Notes: generated by a model from the sequence alone, not told the origin. A stretch of DNA of 64,000 bases from Nitrospirales bacterium LBB_01 (GCA_004376055.2 CP049016.1:1798001-1862000); one strand, 5' to 3'; positions 17,718 to 26,224 are shown, numbered from the stretch's first letter. Made by a program: numbers and translations.

Positions 17718-17831
17718 AGTTTTGCAAAAAAATTATAAAATTTACTATAACACGACCTTTTATATTATAATAACTTGAAGGCTCTTGTCATTACACCTGA
17801 AAATCTATAAACAGAGGATTCAGTAAACGAA

Positions 17832-18944
17832 ATGAAACTTGGAATAAATGCAGCGTTTTCCGGACAGAAACCGGTTAGCGCAACACTGTTTACAAACGAG
17901 GTTGGGCGGCGTCTGTCTCTAATGGAACAAGCTACGACAGTGTTTGCTCCGTATCCTCTATGGAAAGCAGGAGACTACCGCCTTGTCCAAACTCCGGAGG
18001 ATATATCAGGCCCCCTTAATGTCCTAAACAGCCTAAGCAGACTGATGTTTAACAACACCATTTTGCCCTATCTGTTAAAAGAGTACGCTATAGACGTTTT
18101 GTTTTGTCCAAACACTGAATTCCCTGTAGTCACTACAACACCGATTGTTGTCACAGTTTATGACCTTAACCCAGTGCACGCACAGGCAGAGTTTGGACTT
18201 ATCGGACAGTACTTTCGCAGCTATCTTGAAAAGCTCGCACAAGAGCACATAGAGGTCATAACCATGTCGGAATTTATAAAAAATGAGCTCGTAAGGGAAT
18301 TTAATCTAAACATAGATAAGATTCATGTAATAGGAGTAGCGGTGGACACTCACTTTTTTAAACCAGTATCTGCTGAAACTAAGCTGGAATTTATAAAGTC
18401 AAAAGATATAAACTCTCCGTACATAATGTATTTTGGAACACTGTTTCCATATAAAAATTTAAAGACGTTACTAAAGGCGTTTTTTGAAGTATGTGACCGA
18501 ATACCGCATAAGCTTGTCATAATTGGGGAGCGGGATCACTATGACGGAGAGCTGCCGGAGGATGAGCGGCTGATATACATTGACTCTGTAACGACTGAAG
18601 AACATCCAATGTGGTATTCTGCATCAGATATTTTTATAGAGCCATCACTTTCAGAGGGATCCGGAATGAAACTCCTTGAAGCTATGGCATCCGGTGTACC
18701 TGTAATATCGTCAAACAACGAAGCGCTCTATGAAACTGGCAAGGATATCGCTCTTTTTTTTAAGGGAGAGGACGCTGTCACACTTGCCAAACTGATTTTA
18801 ATGGTGGCAAGAGATAATGATTACAGATGTGATATGATAGCAAAGGGATTAGAGTACGCAAAAAATTGCACATGGGAAAAAACAGCCGAATCCATATATA
18901 GTATATGCGAGGGAGCATATAAGAAAAAATGCTTGCTTAGTTAG
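17832..18944 (+). CDS. Glycosyltransferase family 4 (GT-B) protein
   Basis: GT-B fold enzyme of 370 residues. The acceptor half covers residues 1-185. The nucleotide-sugar half starts with YIMYFGTLFPYKNLKTLL (about 198) and contains the retaining-GT motif EPSLSEGSGMKLLEAMASGVP (near 275), with the E-x7-E pattern. It is cytoplasmic or peripheral and adds a sugar to a glycan or lipid acceptor. It stands alone between a divergent permease and a BIME-like repeat. GAGG lies 13 nt before ATG, which is somewhat far. Donor and acceptor are not known; the rml/glf cluster 10 kb away could supply dTDP-rhamnose or UDP-galactofuranose. Confidence 0.85.
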   Translation: MKLGINAAFSGQKPVSATLFTNEVGRRLSLMEQATTVFAPYPLWKAGDYRLVQTPEDISGPLNVLNSLSRLMFNNTILPYLLKEYAIDVLFCPNTEFPVVTTTPIVVTVYDLNPVHAQAEFGLIGQYFRSYLEKLAQEHIEVITMSEFIKNELVREFNLNIDKIHVIGVAVDTHFFKPVSAETKLEFIKSKDINSPYIMYFGTLFPYKNLKTLLKAFFEVCDRIPHKLVIIGERDHYDGELPEDERLIYIDSVTTEEHPMWYSASDIFIEPSLSEGSGMKLLEAMASGVPVISSNNEALYETGKDIALFFKGEDAVTLAKLILMVARDNDYRCDMIAKGLEYAKNCTWEKTAESIYSICEGAYKKKCLLS

Positions 18945-18986
18945 CTCTGTTGAGGTTTTATGTTATCTAATGATATATTGAAAAAG

Positions 18987-19066
18987 ACTGGATTCCCGCT
19001 CGTAGGCGGGAATGACAAAGAGTTGCACTTTCTTTTTTGTCATTCCTGCGAAGGCAGGAATCCAGT
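18987..19066. repeat. BIME-like dispersed repeat, copy 1 (C-arm then T-arm)
   Basis: Composite inverted repeat with ends ACTGGATTCC and GGAATCCAGT. The left arm folds as a hairpin with stem ATTCCCGC/GCGGGAAT; the right arm folds with CCTGC/GCAGG. AATGAC and GTCATT face each other in the middle. It lies between the glycosyltransferase gene and proA and may also stop transcription. Confidence 0.88.
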
Positions 19067-19124
19067 GTCTTATTACAGAATTAACTACAAAGGCAATTGA
19101 GAAAAACTGCGGAGGTATCTGACT

Positions 19125-20444
19125 GTGAATAGTTTAAGAGAGTATGTGGAGACAAAAGCGAGGGAGGCTAAGGCCGGAGCCAGAGCAATAGGGGTGGCGG
19201 ACACTGAGGCCAAAAACAGAATGCTGTTCAAAATGGCTGATTTGATAATGTCAAAAAGCGATATGTTAATGAGTGAAAACGCTAAAGACATTGCTAACGC
19301 CTCCGGTCTGAGCGATGCCATGAAAGACAGTCTGAACTTGAAAAGTTCGACCGGTAAAAAAACCTTCACTGCCCTAAGCGATGCCATGATTGACAGATTG
19401 ACTCTCAACCCTAAGCGCATTGAAGAGATGGCAACCGGCCTCAGGGAGGTTGCCGCAATGACTGATCCGGTTGGTGAAATCATAAAAATGTGGAAACGCC
19501 CCAACAAAATGATGGTTGGTAAGATGCGCGGGCCAATTGGTTCAATCTGCATAATATACGAGTCAAGACCTAATGTGACGGCTGATGCCGCAGGTTTATG
19601 TATAAAGGCAGGGAATTCGGTCATCCTGCGCGGAGGCTCTGAGGCAGTCAATTCAAATGCCGCAATTGTATCAATTTTAAAGGCGGCAGTAAAAGGCGAG
19701 GGATTGCACGATGGCGTTGTAACGTTTATTGAAAACACGGATAGGGCTGCCATTATGGAGCTTTTGAAACTTGATACGCTTGTGGATTTAGTAATTCCTC
19801 GGGGCGGCGAGGGTTTAATCAGAGCAGTTGTTGAAAACTCGACTATCCCTGTTCTAAAACACTATAAGGGCGTGTGTCACGTGTTTGTTGACAGGGATTG
19901 CGATTTAGATATGGCATCAGACATTTGTTTTAACGCAAAAGTACAGCGACCCGGCACATGTAACGCAATGGAGACTATGCTTGTTGATGCTCCGGTTGCA
20001 GAGCGGTTCTTACCAAAAATGACAGAGCGTCTTATGGCAGCAGGAGTTGAAATTCTGGGCTGCACACGAAGTGTGAAATTGTGCCCTTTACTTAAGCCCG
20101 TTAAGGATGACGATTACCATAACGAATACCTGGCACTTAAGATGAACGTTCGTATAGTAAACGGAATTGATGAGGCAATAGAACACATAAACACTTATAG
20201 CTCGTCTCACACGGAGTCAATCGTTACAAAAGACCATGCTCGCGCTATGAGATTTTTAAAAGATGTGGACTCAGCAGCCGTTATGGTCAATACCTCAACA
20301 CGGCTAAATGACGGCGGGCAGTTTGGACTGGGTGCTGAGATTGGTATATCTACCGACAAATTACACGCAAGGGGCCCTATGGGCCTTGAGGATTTGACCT
20401 GCTGTAAGTTTATAGTGCTGGGAGACGGGCAGTTACGGGTGTAG
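19125..20444 (+). CDS. proA: Gamma-glutamyl phosphate reductase
   Basis: Second enzyme of proline synthesis, reducing gamma-glutamyl phosphate to glutamate semialdehyde with NADPH. At 439 residues it fits the family (about 420). Family signatures are IYESRPNVTADAAGLCIKAGNSVILRGGSEA (about 145-175) and KVQRPGTCNAMET with the catalytic Cys near residue 283. NTSTRLNDGGQFGLGAEIGIST marks the C-terminal part. The start is GTG after GGAGG. proB is not in the window. rnhA follows after 1 bp, so the two are co-transcribed. Confidence 0.95.
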   Translation: MNSLREYVETKAREAKAGARAIGVADTEAKNRMLFKMADLIMSKSDMLMSENAKDIANASGLSDAMKDSLNLKSSTGKKTFTALSDAMIDRLTLNPKRIEEMATGLREVAAMTDPVGEIIKMWKRPNKMMVGKMRGPIGSICIIYESRPNVTADAAGLCIKAGNSVILRGGSEAVNSNAAIVSILKAAVKGEGLHDGVVTFIENTDRAAIMELLKLDTLVDLVIPRGGEGLIRAVVENSTIPVLKHYKGVCHVFVDRDCDLDMASDICFNAKVQRPGTCNAMETMLVDAPVAERFLPKMTERLMAAGVEILGCTRSVKLCPLLKPVKDDDYHNEYLALKMNVRIVNGIDEAIEHINTYSSSHTESIVTKDHARAMRFLKDVDSAAVMVNTSTRLNDGGQFGLGAEIGISTDKLHARGPMGLEDLTCCKFIVLGDGQLRV

Positions 20445-20445
20445 C

Positions 20446-20961
20446 GTGACAAGCAATGGAGAGTTACCAACTGTTGAGATATATACGGATGGGGCATGTT
20501 TAGGAAATCCGGGGCCCGGCGGCTATGCGGCAATTTTAAAATTTGGCGGCAAGCAAAAAGTGATTACAGGCGGCTACCGCCTGACAACCAATAACCGCAT
20601 GGAGATAATGGCAGCGATTGCGGGGCTAACGGCATTGAAAAAAAACTGTGTTGTGAATATTTACAGCGATTCCCGATTACTCGTTGATACTATGACAAAG
20701 GGTTGGTTGCAGAGCTGGATAAAGCGCGGGTGGCGCAAAAAAGACGGCAGCCCAACTTTGAATCCCGACTTATGGCAAAAACTTTTGACGCTCACAGAAA
20801 AACATCAAGTTAGCTTTCACTGGATACGAGGGCACATCGGAGACGCTGAAAACGAACTCTGTGATAAGTTATCTAAACAAGCAGCAAAAGAACAAAACCT
20901 GCCTGTTGATGAGGTTTACGAAAAAACGGCAGAAAATAGCCGTATTAAAAAAAAGAGGTGA
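20446..20961 (+). CDS. rnhA: Ribonuclease HI
   Basis: Cleaves RNA in RNA-DNA hybrids using two metal ions. The four catalytic acids are present: D15 (YTDGACLGNPGPGG), E53 (NNRMEIMAAI), D75 (YSDSRLLV) and D140 (ENELCDKL), with the flexible-loop His in WIRGHIG. Length 171 is slightly longer than E. coli RNase HI (155) through a basic C-terminal tail. GTG start immediately after the proA stop. Confidence 0.94.
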   Translation: MTSNGELPTVEIYTDGACLGNPGPGGYAAILKFGGKQKVITGGYRLTTNNRMEIMAAIAGLTALKKNCVVNIYSDSRLLVDTMTKGWLQSWIKRGWRKKDGSPTLNPDLWQKLLTLTEKHQVSFHWIRGHIGDAENELCDKLSKQAAKEQNLPVDEVYEKTAENSRIKKKR

Positions 20962-20967
20962 AGGAAG

Positions 20968-21240
20968 ATGGAAAAGAGCATGGACTGGGACAAACTTTTG
21001 TCGGCAATTTTGAAAGGGATTTTGTTTGGATATATGGCAAGTTTGGGTATATTTTTTCTAATATTTCCGATAGGCTTGCTTTTATTTGTAGCAAAGATAA
21101 ACTGGATAGTGCTGTTTATCTCTGGTGGTCTTCCAGTAATGCGAAAAACTCTTGTTGTGATTCATATAGTCTGCATGTTGACAGGTGTTGGATATTCTAT
21201 CTGGAAAAATTACTATAAAAAGGATGCTTTAATTGAGTGA
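20968..21240 (+). CDS. Small two- or three-helix membrane protein of unknown function
   Basis: Protein of 90 residues with hydrophobic segments at about 12-41 (possibly two helices), 46-53 and 62-78, a short charged N-terminus (MEKSMDWDK) and a Lys-rich tail. AAGGA precedes the ATG by a few nt, and it starts 6 bp after rnhA, so it ends the proA-rnhA operon. I do not recognise the family. Confidence 0.55.
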   Translation: MEKSMDWDKLLSAILKGILFGYMASLGIFFLIFPIGLLLFVAKINWIVLFISGGLPVMRKTLVVIHIVCMLTGVGYSIWKNYYKKDALIE

Positions 21241-21283
21241 TACCATAAGGTTATTATTATAAAACGAAACCCTAAAGTTAGAA

Positions 21284-22039
21284 CTAAATCTCTTTAGCCA
21301 TACCAAAGCCGAGGTGACAGTAGTCGCCAAAGCCGGTATCGTAACCAAACCTCAATAGTTCAGGCTCTCCGCTGACTTTAAACGGCGCAAGATAGCCCAA
21401 TATCTCTCGCCGCTCATATTTTATTTTTTTCTGAATTTTCCCCCTCTTTCTTTCCATATAATCTGAGTCAAACTCAAAACTGAAATTGGCATCGTCGATG
21501 ATTTTTTTACCTGAATATAATCTGTATTTGTTTAACAAGTTGTCTTTTATTTTATTAATAAAAGCTGAGTCACTAAATCTGAGAAAATAATCATCAATGA
21601 TTCGTTTATTTAAGCCGTCAGTAGTAACTGTTATCGGCGACAGGGATGTGAACTTCATTTGTTTGTCAAAAGCCGGCATTTTCACCTCAGATATATCCAA
21701 AAGCTCAAAAGATATGCTATCAACACTTATTCTCTTGATGGTTTTCAAATACTCAGCAAAATCATCAAGAAAATCCTCCACAGGCGACGATACAAACCAC
21801 TGCGCCTTTCCTTCATAAAAACCAATTCTGTGCTCTCTTACCTTATAAGAATCAAAAATTAGTTTTGAAAATGTGAACAGCTTAAAACCTCGGCAATCAT
21901 CCCCCTCATCCGCTACCGTACCGTCATAGGTCTTTCCATAGAAGTTCATCAGAAAATCACTAAACCACAATCTCATCTTATGGTTATAGTCTATAGACAT
22001 ATTACCTGCATAATGATTAAAAACAAATCTTAACCTCAT
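21284..22039 (-). CDS. cas6: Orphan Cas6 CRISPR RNA endonuclease
   Basis: Protein of 251 residues with the Cas6 layout. The N-terminal ferredoxin-like fold begins MRLRFVFNHY. The C-terminal half has LGYLAPFKVSGEPELLRFGYDTGFGDYCHLGFGMA, the glycine-rich loop characteristic of the RAMP superfamily. Cas6 cuts within CRISPR repeats to make guide RNAs in type I and III systems. A His near residue 9 could be catalytic. No cas1, cas2, effector genes or CRISPR array are seen in the window, so it is either an orphan acting on arrays elsewhere or a relic. A GGGG run lies ahead of the ATG. Confidence 0.8.
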   Translation of the reverse strand: MRLRFVFNHYAGNMSIDYNHKMRLWFSDFLMNFYGKTYDGTVADEGDDCRGFKLFTFSKLIFDSYKVREHRIGFYEGKAQWFVSSPVEDFLDDFAEYLKTIKRISVDSISFELLDISEVKMPAFDKQMKFTSLSPITVTTDGLNKRIIDDYFLRFSDSAFINKIKDNLLNKYRLYSGKKIIDDANFSFEFDSDYMERKRGKIQKKIKYERREILGYLAPFKVSGEPELLRFGYDTGFGDYCHLGFGMAKEI

Positions 22040-22430
22040 AAGCTACCCCTAATTAAAAAGTATTATACTGCTCCTCATAATTAATTTAGCAAGTTTAATG
22101 CCAAACACGCTAACAGTTATAACTATCCGTTAACTAAAGACAATATCATCCATATGCTTACATATTATGGTTTATTATACCTATAAGTGTGTCAAATTGT
22201 ACATAGTAGTGTGGCAAATTGCACATAGCCATATGGTCTTGTCGCCATAGTTTTGTTAATATATTTGGCGGATGTCTAAGTTCAACACTTTTTCATAAAT
22301 GATACGCAACAATAGCAGCAAAGTTCATGGATTTCATGTTTCGGTGTTGATACTTACCTGTGGTATTTAAGAATGAAGGTAAATAGGGGGTGGACTAGCC
22401 AGAACATATTTTTATAGCATTACTACTAAA
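22040..22430. other. Intergenic region upstream of cas6, without a gene
   Basis: No convincing coding frame. It holds a 22-bp imperfect direct repeat (22187-22228) and, on the minus strand, a TATAAT box about 10 nt downstream of the repeat and another near 22068. These could drive cas6. No CRISPR repeat is present. Confidence 0.5.
22187..22228. repeat. Imperfect 20-bp direct repeat, 22-bp period
   Basis: GTGTGTCAAATTGTACATAG (22187-22206) and GTGTGGCAAATTGCACATAG (22209-22228) match at 18 of 20 positions. Two full helical turns separate them. It lies about 150 bp upstream of cas6 and could be an operator; the CAAATTG core is also like some IS ends. Confidence 0.7.
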
Positions 22431-22503
22431 TAGTCCCAACGGGAATCGAACCCGTGTCTTAGCCTTGAGAGGGCTATGTCCTGGACCGCTAGACGATGGG
22501 ACC
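22431..22503 (-). tRNA. tRNA-Glu (CTC)
   Basis: Cloverleaf of 73 nt: 7-bp acceptor GGTCCCA/TGGGACT, D arm with GTCTAGCGG, anticodon stem TAGCC/GGCTA with loop CTCTCAA (anticodon CTC), and T arm with GGTTCGATTCC. The discriminator is A. CCA is not encoded (TTT follows). Confidence 0.95.
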
Positions 22504-22521
22504 ACATAAAATATATCTACA

Positions 22522-22592
22522 CTGGGGAGAGAGGACTCGAACCCCTACAGGCAGATCCAGAATCTGCTGTCCTGCCATTAGACGACTCCCCA
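22522..22592 (-). tRNA. tRNA-Gln (CTG)
   Basis: Cloverleaf of 71 nt: acceptor TGGGGAG/CTCCCCA, D arm with GTCTAATGG, anticodon loop TTCTGGA (anticodon CTG) on a CAGA/TCTG stem, and T arm GGTTCGAGTCC. The discriminator is G and CCA is not encoded. It lies 18 bp upstream of tRNA-Glu on the same strand, so they share a transcript. Confidence 0.95.
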
Positions 22593-22606
22593 TCAGGTAT
22601 CTATGT

Positions 22607-22636
22607 AAGCTAACAAATTTTAACTTCTTTAGTCAA
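22607..22636 (-). promoter_or_regulatory. Candidate promoter of the tRNA pair
   Basis: On the minus strand TTGACT (22636-22631) and a weak -10 TAGCTT (22612-22607) stand 18 nt apart, 14 nt before the tRNA-Gln 5' end. The weak -10 leaves it uncertain. Confidence 0.35.
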
Positions 22637-22651
22637 ACACCACTCTGTAAA

Positions 22652-23926
22652 TTATACTTTGCTCAACAATGTACCGTAAATAGGATATTTAGTGCAGAGC
22701 ACCTCTACGCGCTTGCGTTGAGTTTCCATGTTGTTCTCATCAGTGTGATTTTTAAGTGTGCAATCTATTATATCGGCCACCTCTTCCATGTCAGAGTCCA
22801 TAAGTCCTCTTGTTGTCATAGCCGGAGTGCCGATACGAATGCCGCTTGTTACTGTGGCAGGTTTATCGTCGTAGGGAACGGAGTTTTTATTTAATGTGAT
22901 ACCTGCCAAATCAAGCACCTGTTCGGCCTGTGCCCCTGTTATGTTTTTATTTCTTAAATCAACCAGCATAAGGTGAGTGTCAGTGCCGTCAGAGATTATC
23001 TTGTAACCTCTTTTTATTAACTCAGAGGCAAGTTTTGCGGCGTTTTTAACCACGTTTTTTTGATAATCATTAAACTCTGGAGTTAAGGCCTCCTTAAATG
23101 CTACCGCTTTGGCAGCTATTACGTGCATCAGAGGGCCGCCCTGTATGCCTGGGAAGATAACTTTATCAAGCGCTTTGGCAAATTGTCCTTTACACATAAT
23201 CATCCCGCCCCTTGGGCCTCTTAAAGTCTTATGAGTTGAGGATGTAACAAAATCAGCATATTTTATCGGCGAGGGATGAACCCCAGCTGCAACCAGTCCC
23301 GCTATGTGCGCAATATCGGCAACAAGATATGCCCCGACTTCTTTTGCTATAGAGGAAAACTCAGCAAAATCTATCACTCGTGAATATGCGCTGGCCCCAG
23401 CCACTATCATTTTTGGTTTGCACTCATGCGCTAAACGCCTCACATCATTATAGTCTATGTAACCGGTCTCTTTGTTAACTCCATAGAAGTTGGTTTTATA
23501 CAACATGCCGGAAAAACTCACCGATGCCCCGTGTGTCAGGTGTCCGCCATGTCTTAAATCCATGCCCAATATCGTATCCCCCGGCTTTAACACTGTAAAA
23601 AACACAGCCATATTGGCCGATGAGCCGGAAAGTGCCTGTACGTTAACATGGTCAGCGCCAAATAGTTCCTTTGCACGCTCTATAGCCAGTGATTCTACAA
23701 TATCTACGTACTGACAGCCGCCGTAGTAACGCTTATACGGATAGCCCTCGGCGTATTTATTAGTAAGCACCGACCCCTGCGCCTCCATAACGGCATAGCT
23801 TGCATAGTTTTCAGATGCTATCATAAGAAGTTTATCATTTTCTCTGCTGCACTCACCCATGATGGCATCATGCACTTCAGGGTCAAACTGTTTTAAGGCC
23901 ATATTATCACTGTTAAACCTATCCAT
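22652..23926 (-). CDS. glyA: Serine hydroxymethyltransferase
   Basis: PLP enzyme converting serine and tetrahydrofolate to glycine and methylene-THF. With ATG 23926 it has 424 residues, normal for the family. Signatures include [20 protein letters not shown] and the PLP-lysine region [17 protein letters not shown] (Lys near residue 230). An in-frame GTG at 23935 is an alternative; GAGG stands 3 nt from the GTG and 12 nt from the ATG, so the start is ambiguous. It overlaps the end of rpiB by 8 bp, showing co-transcription. The tRNA genes downstream may be read through from it. Confidence 0.95.
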   Translation of the reverse strand: MDRFNSDNMALKQFDPEVHDAIMGECSRENDKLLMIASENYASYAVMEAQGSVLTNKYAEGYPYKRYYGGCQYVDIVESLAIERAKELFGADHVNVQALSGSSANMAVFFTVLKPGDTILGMDLRHGGHLTHGASVSFSGMLYKTNFYGVNKETGYIDYNDVRRLAHECKPKMIVAGASAYSRVIDFAEFSSIAKEVGAYLVADIAHIAGLVAAGVHPSPIKYADFVTSSTHKTLRGPRGGMIMCKGQFAKALDKVIFPGIQGGPLMHVIAAKAVAFKEALTPEFNDYQKNVVKNAAKLASELIKRGYKIISDGTDTHLMLVDLRNKNITGAQAEQVLDLAGITLNKNSVPYDDKPATVTSGIRIGTPAMTTRGLMDSDMEEVADIIDCTLKNHTDENNMETQRKRVEVLCTKYPIYGTLLSKV

Positions 23927-24371
23927 CTTTAACACTGTCCTCTATGTTTTTTATTTTTTGAAGTCTTCGTTGGTGCCGTCCGCCTTCATACGGTGTGTCA
24001 AGCCAAACATGCAGCATTTTCAAAGCAAGCTCTTGCGCAGTTACCCGAGCTCCTAAAACCAATATGTTGGAATCATTATGCTGCCGGCTCAAAACAGCTG
24101 TCTGCACATCATTGCATAGAGCCGCCCTAATGCCGCTATACTTGTTAGCAACTATGGACATTCCAATGCCAGTTCCACAGATCAATATACCTCGATTTGC
24201 TTTGCCGCTTGATACCATCTGTGCTGCCATCTGTCCATAGTCAGGATAATCAACAGAATCACAAGTGTTTGTGCCGACATCAGACGCCTCATGCCCTAAG
24301 CGCTCTAACTCAATTTTTATCGCTTCTTTCAATTGCAGGCCGGCATGGTCACAGCCTATCGCTATTTTCAT
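23919..24371 (-). CDS. rpiB: Ribose-5-phosphate isomerase B
   Basis: RpiB/LacAB family enzyme of 150 residues interconverting ribose-5-phosphate and ribulose-5-phosphate. [11 protein letters not shown] opens the protein, DYPDYG and [17 protein letters not shown] follow, with the catalytic Cys in CGTG and [11 protein letters not shown] later. ATG 24371 is preferred over the upstream GTG (24383) because it gives the usual N-terminus. The rpiB-glyA pairing is common in bacteria. Confidence 0.93.
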   Translation of the reverse strand: MKIAIGCDHAGLQLKEAIKIELERLGHEASDVGTNTCDSVDYPDYGQMAAQMVSSGKANRGILICGTGIGMSIVANKYSGIRAALCNDVQTAVLSRQHNDSNILVLGARVTAQELALKMLHVWLDTPYEGGRHQRRLQKIKNIEDSVKDG

Positions 24372-24471
24372 GTGTTTGTCCACTTTACCCTATACACACA
24401 AATATCATATACAACTATAAATTTTTCTGTCAAGGATTAAGCGTTTTTGTTGGCTCTTTTTTCTCCAACAT

Positions 24472-24527
24472 CTACCGGTAACGTTTAGGCAGAGAACCCT
24501 TTGTTAAAAGTAGTCTCTGCCTTTGTA
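24472..24527 (-). pseudogene. 3' remnant of the gene split by IS copy 1
   Basis: Reading this strand out of the IS gives 17 codons ending LPKRYR and TAG. When the 1311-bp IS and 3 bp of duplication are removed (1314 bp, a multiple of 3) this continues in frame from the 5' part at 25839-26049. An inverted repeat (24487-24495/24514-24522) lies within it. Confidence 0.5.
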
Positions 24528-24594
24528 TATAGTGGATCCCAAATATGAGACAATCAGTTAAGATAGAGCTGGTTGTAATGAATGGGAGGATAAA

Positions 24595-24888
24595 ATGAAA
24601 AACAGACGGAAGTTTGGCAAAGAGTACAAAGCAAAAGTAGCAATAGAAGCGCTCAAAGGTCAGAGGACAGCCAATGAGATAGCGCAGGAATTTGATATTC
24701 ATGTGAACCAGGTGAATGAATGGAAAAAGCATTTAGTAGAAGGGGCGTCAACGTTATTTAATGGAGTGCAAGAAAATTCTCAGGCGGCATATGAATCAGA
24801 GCGAGAGCGGTTATATAGTCAAATAGGGAAGTTGCAAGTAGAAGTGGACTGGCTAAAAAAAAAGAGCCTGTTACTTGCGCAACGGTAA
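24595..24888 (+). CDS. IS3-family transposase OrfA (copy 1)
   Basis: DNA-binding subunit of 97 residues. A helix-turn-helix occupies about residues 5-45 (KFGKEYKAKVAIEAL, TANEIAQEFDIHVNQVNEWKK) and a leucine-zipper-like coil follows. The A AAA AAG slippery heptamer at 24858-24864 lies near its end. A -1 shift there enters the orfB frame, which is open from the A-run onward, so an OrfAB fusion transposase is expected. Confidence 0.92.
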   Translation: MKNRRKFGKEYKAKVAIEALKGQRTANEIAQEFDIHVNQVNEWKKHLVEGASTLFNGVQENSQAAYESERERLYSQIGKLQVEVDWLKKKSLLLAQR

Positions 24889-24902
24889 GTGAGAAACGAG
24901 CG

Positions 24903-25730
24903 ATGATAGAGCCAGCAAATAAGGAATTGAGTATTCGTCAGCAGTGTAACCTGCTAAGCCTTCCACGCTCCAGTTATTATCGTCAGGCAGTACCGGAGAG
25001 CGAGGAGAATTTGAAGGTGATGAGGGCAATAGATGAGCAGTACACAATGCATCCATGGTATGGAAGCCGCACAATGGTTTACATTCTTTTCCGAGCAGGA
25101 TATAAAGTAAATCGCAAGCGAGTAAAGCGTTTGATGATGTTGATGGGTCTTGTATCTATAGCACCCAGAAAAAGAACGACAGTACGGAATAAGCAACATA
25201 AAGTTTACCCTTATCTACTGCGATTATTAGATATTACTATCATCAACCAAGTCTGGTGCAGTGATATAACGTATATTCGAATGAGACATGGCTTTGTGTA
25301 TCTGACAGCAGTAATGGACTGGTATAGCCGCTATGTGCTGTCATGGGAGGTGTCAGTGACAATGGATGATGGTTTTTGCGTAAGTAGCCTTGAGCGAGCC
25401 CTTAGGCTCTATGGCAGTCCTGAGATATTCAACACAGATCAAGGCAGCCAGTATACAGGGGCAGCGTTTATCAATGTGCTTCAGAGCAATGGGATTCGGA
25501 TAAGTATGGATGGCAGAGGACGGGCTATGGATAATATCATGATTGAGCGGCTGTGGCGCAGTGTCAAGTATGAGGAGGTTTATATAAAAGATTATGAAAC
25601 TGTTGATGAGTTGATTAAAGCGCTAAGGAGCTATTTTGATTTTTATAACAATGAGCGTCCGCATTCTACGCTTAGAGGCAAAACACCTGCCGAGGTTTAT
25701 AAAAGCTCTGATTTTGCGATGGCGGCGTAA
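24903..25730 (+). CDS. IS3-family transposase OrfB, DDE integrase (copy 1)
   Basis: Catalytic subunit of 275 residues. An HTH_21-like region (HPWYGSRTMVYILFRAGYKVNRKRV) precedes the rve integrase core with D in CSDITYIR, D in NTDQGSQYTG and E in ERLWRSVKYEEVY. The C-terminus ends YNNERPHSTLRGKTPAEVY. ATG 24903 is the first in this frame, but the working protein is probably the OrfAB frameshift product. Confidence 0.94.
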   Translation: MIEPANKELSIRQQCNLLSLPRSSYYRQAVPESEENLKVMRAIDEQYTMHPWYGSRTMVYILFRAGYKVNRKRVKRLMMLMGLVSIAPRKRTTVRNKQHKVYPYLLRLLDITIINQVWCSDITYIRMRHGFVYLTAVMDWYSRYVLSWEVSVTMDDGFCVSSLERALRLYGSPEIFNTDQGSQYTGAAFINVLQSNGIRISMDGRGRAMDNIMIERLWRSVKYEEVYIKDYETVDELIKALRSYFDFYNNERPHSTLRGKTPAEVYKSSDFAMAA

Positions 25731-25833
25731 GGATGCATTACCCTATCCCTTACCCTTATACTAACAGACTAAATACCCTCTTAGAGGGCTATACCTTAAG
25801 TCCACTAAAAAGTGGTCTTGACAATGGGGTCCA

Positions 25834-26049
25834 CTATAGTTTACAGAAGATTTCCTTGGGTAATTGTTTACCGGTTTGGCATCTTGCAAATTCTTGCATC
25901 TCATAACTAACCTCAAAAGAAGGCAGCAATGCCGCATACCCATCTTTTGCTATGAGTCTAAGCCTGCAAACGCTGTGTTTTGATATTTTTTCCAATTTCT
26001 GATAAAACACATCATCCAACTCATACCTTCTTGATGTTGCTGTTGCCAT
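25834..26049 (-). pseudogene. Small gene of unknown function truncated by IS copy 1
   Basis: ATG 26049 follows GGGGGG by a few nt. Seventy codons are original (MATATSRRYELDD to EIFCK); then the reading frame runs into the IS end and stops at TAG inside its inverted repeat. Joining to 24472-24527 restores an 87-residue protein. It has no motif I recognise. Its upstream side carries the GATTACA arrays, so it may be a target of the neighbouring SARP-like regulator. Confidence 0.6.
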
Positions 26050-26130
26050 AATTACCCCCCACAAGTAATTTAGTTATTTATAGAGGACTATGCCCTCGTT
26101 GTATTTACTGCTTTCAGTTTATCTTATAGC

Positions 26131-26148
26131 AATAACAAAACGATTACA
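26131..26148. promoter_or_regulatory. Heptamer array A (two units, 11-bp period)
   Basis: AATAACA-AAAC-GATTACA: one degenerate and one perfect heptamer with a 4-bp spacer. Same layout as arrays B and C. Confidence 0.55.
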
Positions 26149-26184
26149 TTCAGTGTGACAACGCTGCTGTATTATTGCTGTAAT

Positions 26185-26213
26185 GATTACAAAACGATTA
26201 CAGAGGGATTACA
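26185..26213. promoter_or_regulatory. Heptamer array B (three perfect GATTACA, 11-bp period)
   Basis: GATTACA at 26185-26191, 26196-26202 and 26207-26213, separated by AAAC and GAGG. Perfect heptamers at an 11-bp period put every copy on one face of the helix. Direct heptamers with 4-bp spacers are the known binding pattern of SARP regulators, and a SARP/BTAD protein is encoded next door (26723-28969). It lies 12 nt upstream of a candidate -35 box. Confidence 0.7.
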
Positions 26214-26224
26214 ACAGAGGTTTA

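Larger units (their letters stand above)
24528..25838 (+). mobile_element. IS3-family insertion sequence, copy 1
   Basis: Element of 1311 bp with terminal inverted repeats beginning TATAGTGGAtCCCA on the left and TATAGTGGAcCCCA on the right. It carries orfA and orfB in overlapping frames. The flanks read GTA on the left and GTT on the right, an imperfect 3-bp duplication, so this copy may be older or its duplication mutated. Copy 2 at 45160-46470 has the same length, the opposite orientation and identical predicted proteins. Confidence 0.92.

Noticed and set aside
22187-22228. Direct repeats near cas6 as a CRISPR array
   Set aside because: Only two units with a 2-bp gap and no spacers.
24487-24522. 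9-bp inverted repeat as a terminator for rpiB
   Set aside because: It lies upstream of rpiB (minus strand), lacks a T-run and falls within the 3' remnant of the IS-split gene.
25739-25838. Remnant of a second mobile element after orfB
   Set aside because: It is the right end of the same IS; copy 2 has the same sequence up to the inverted repeat.
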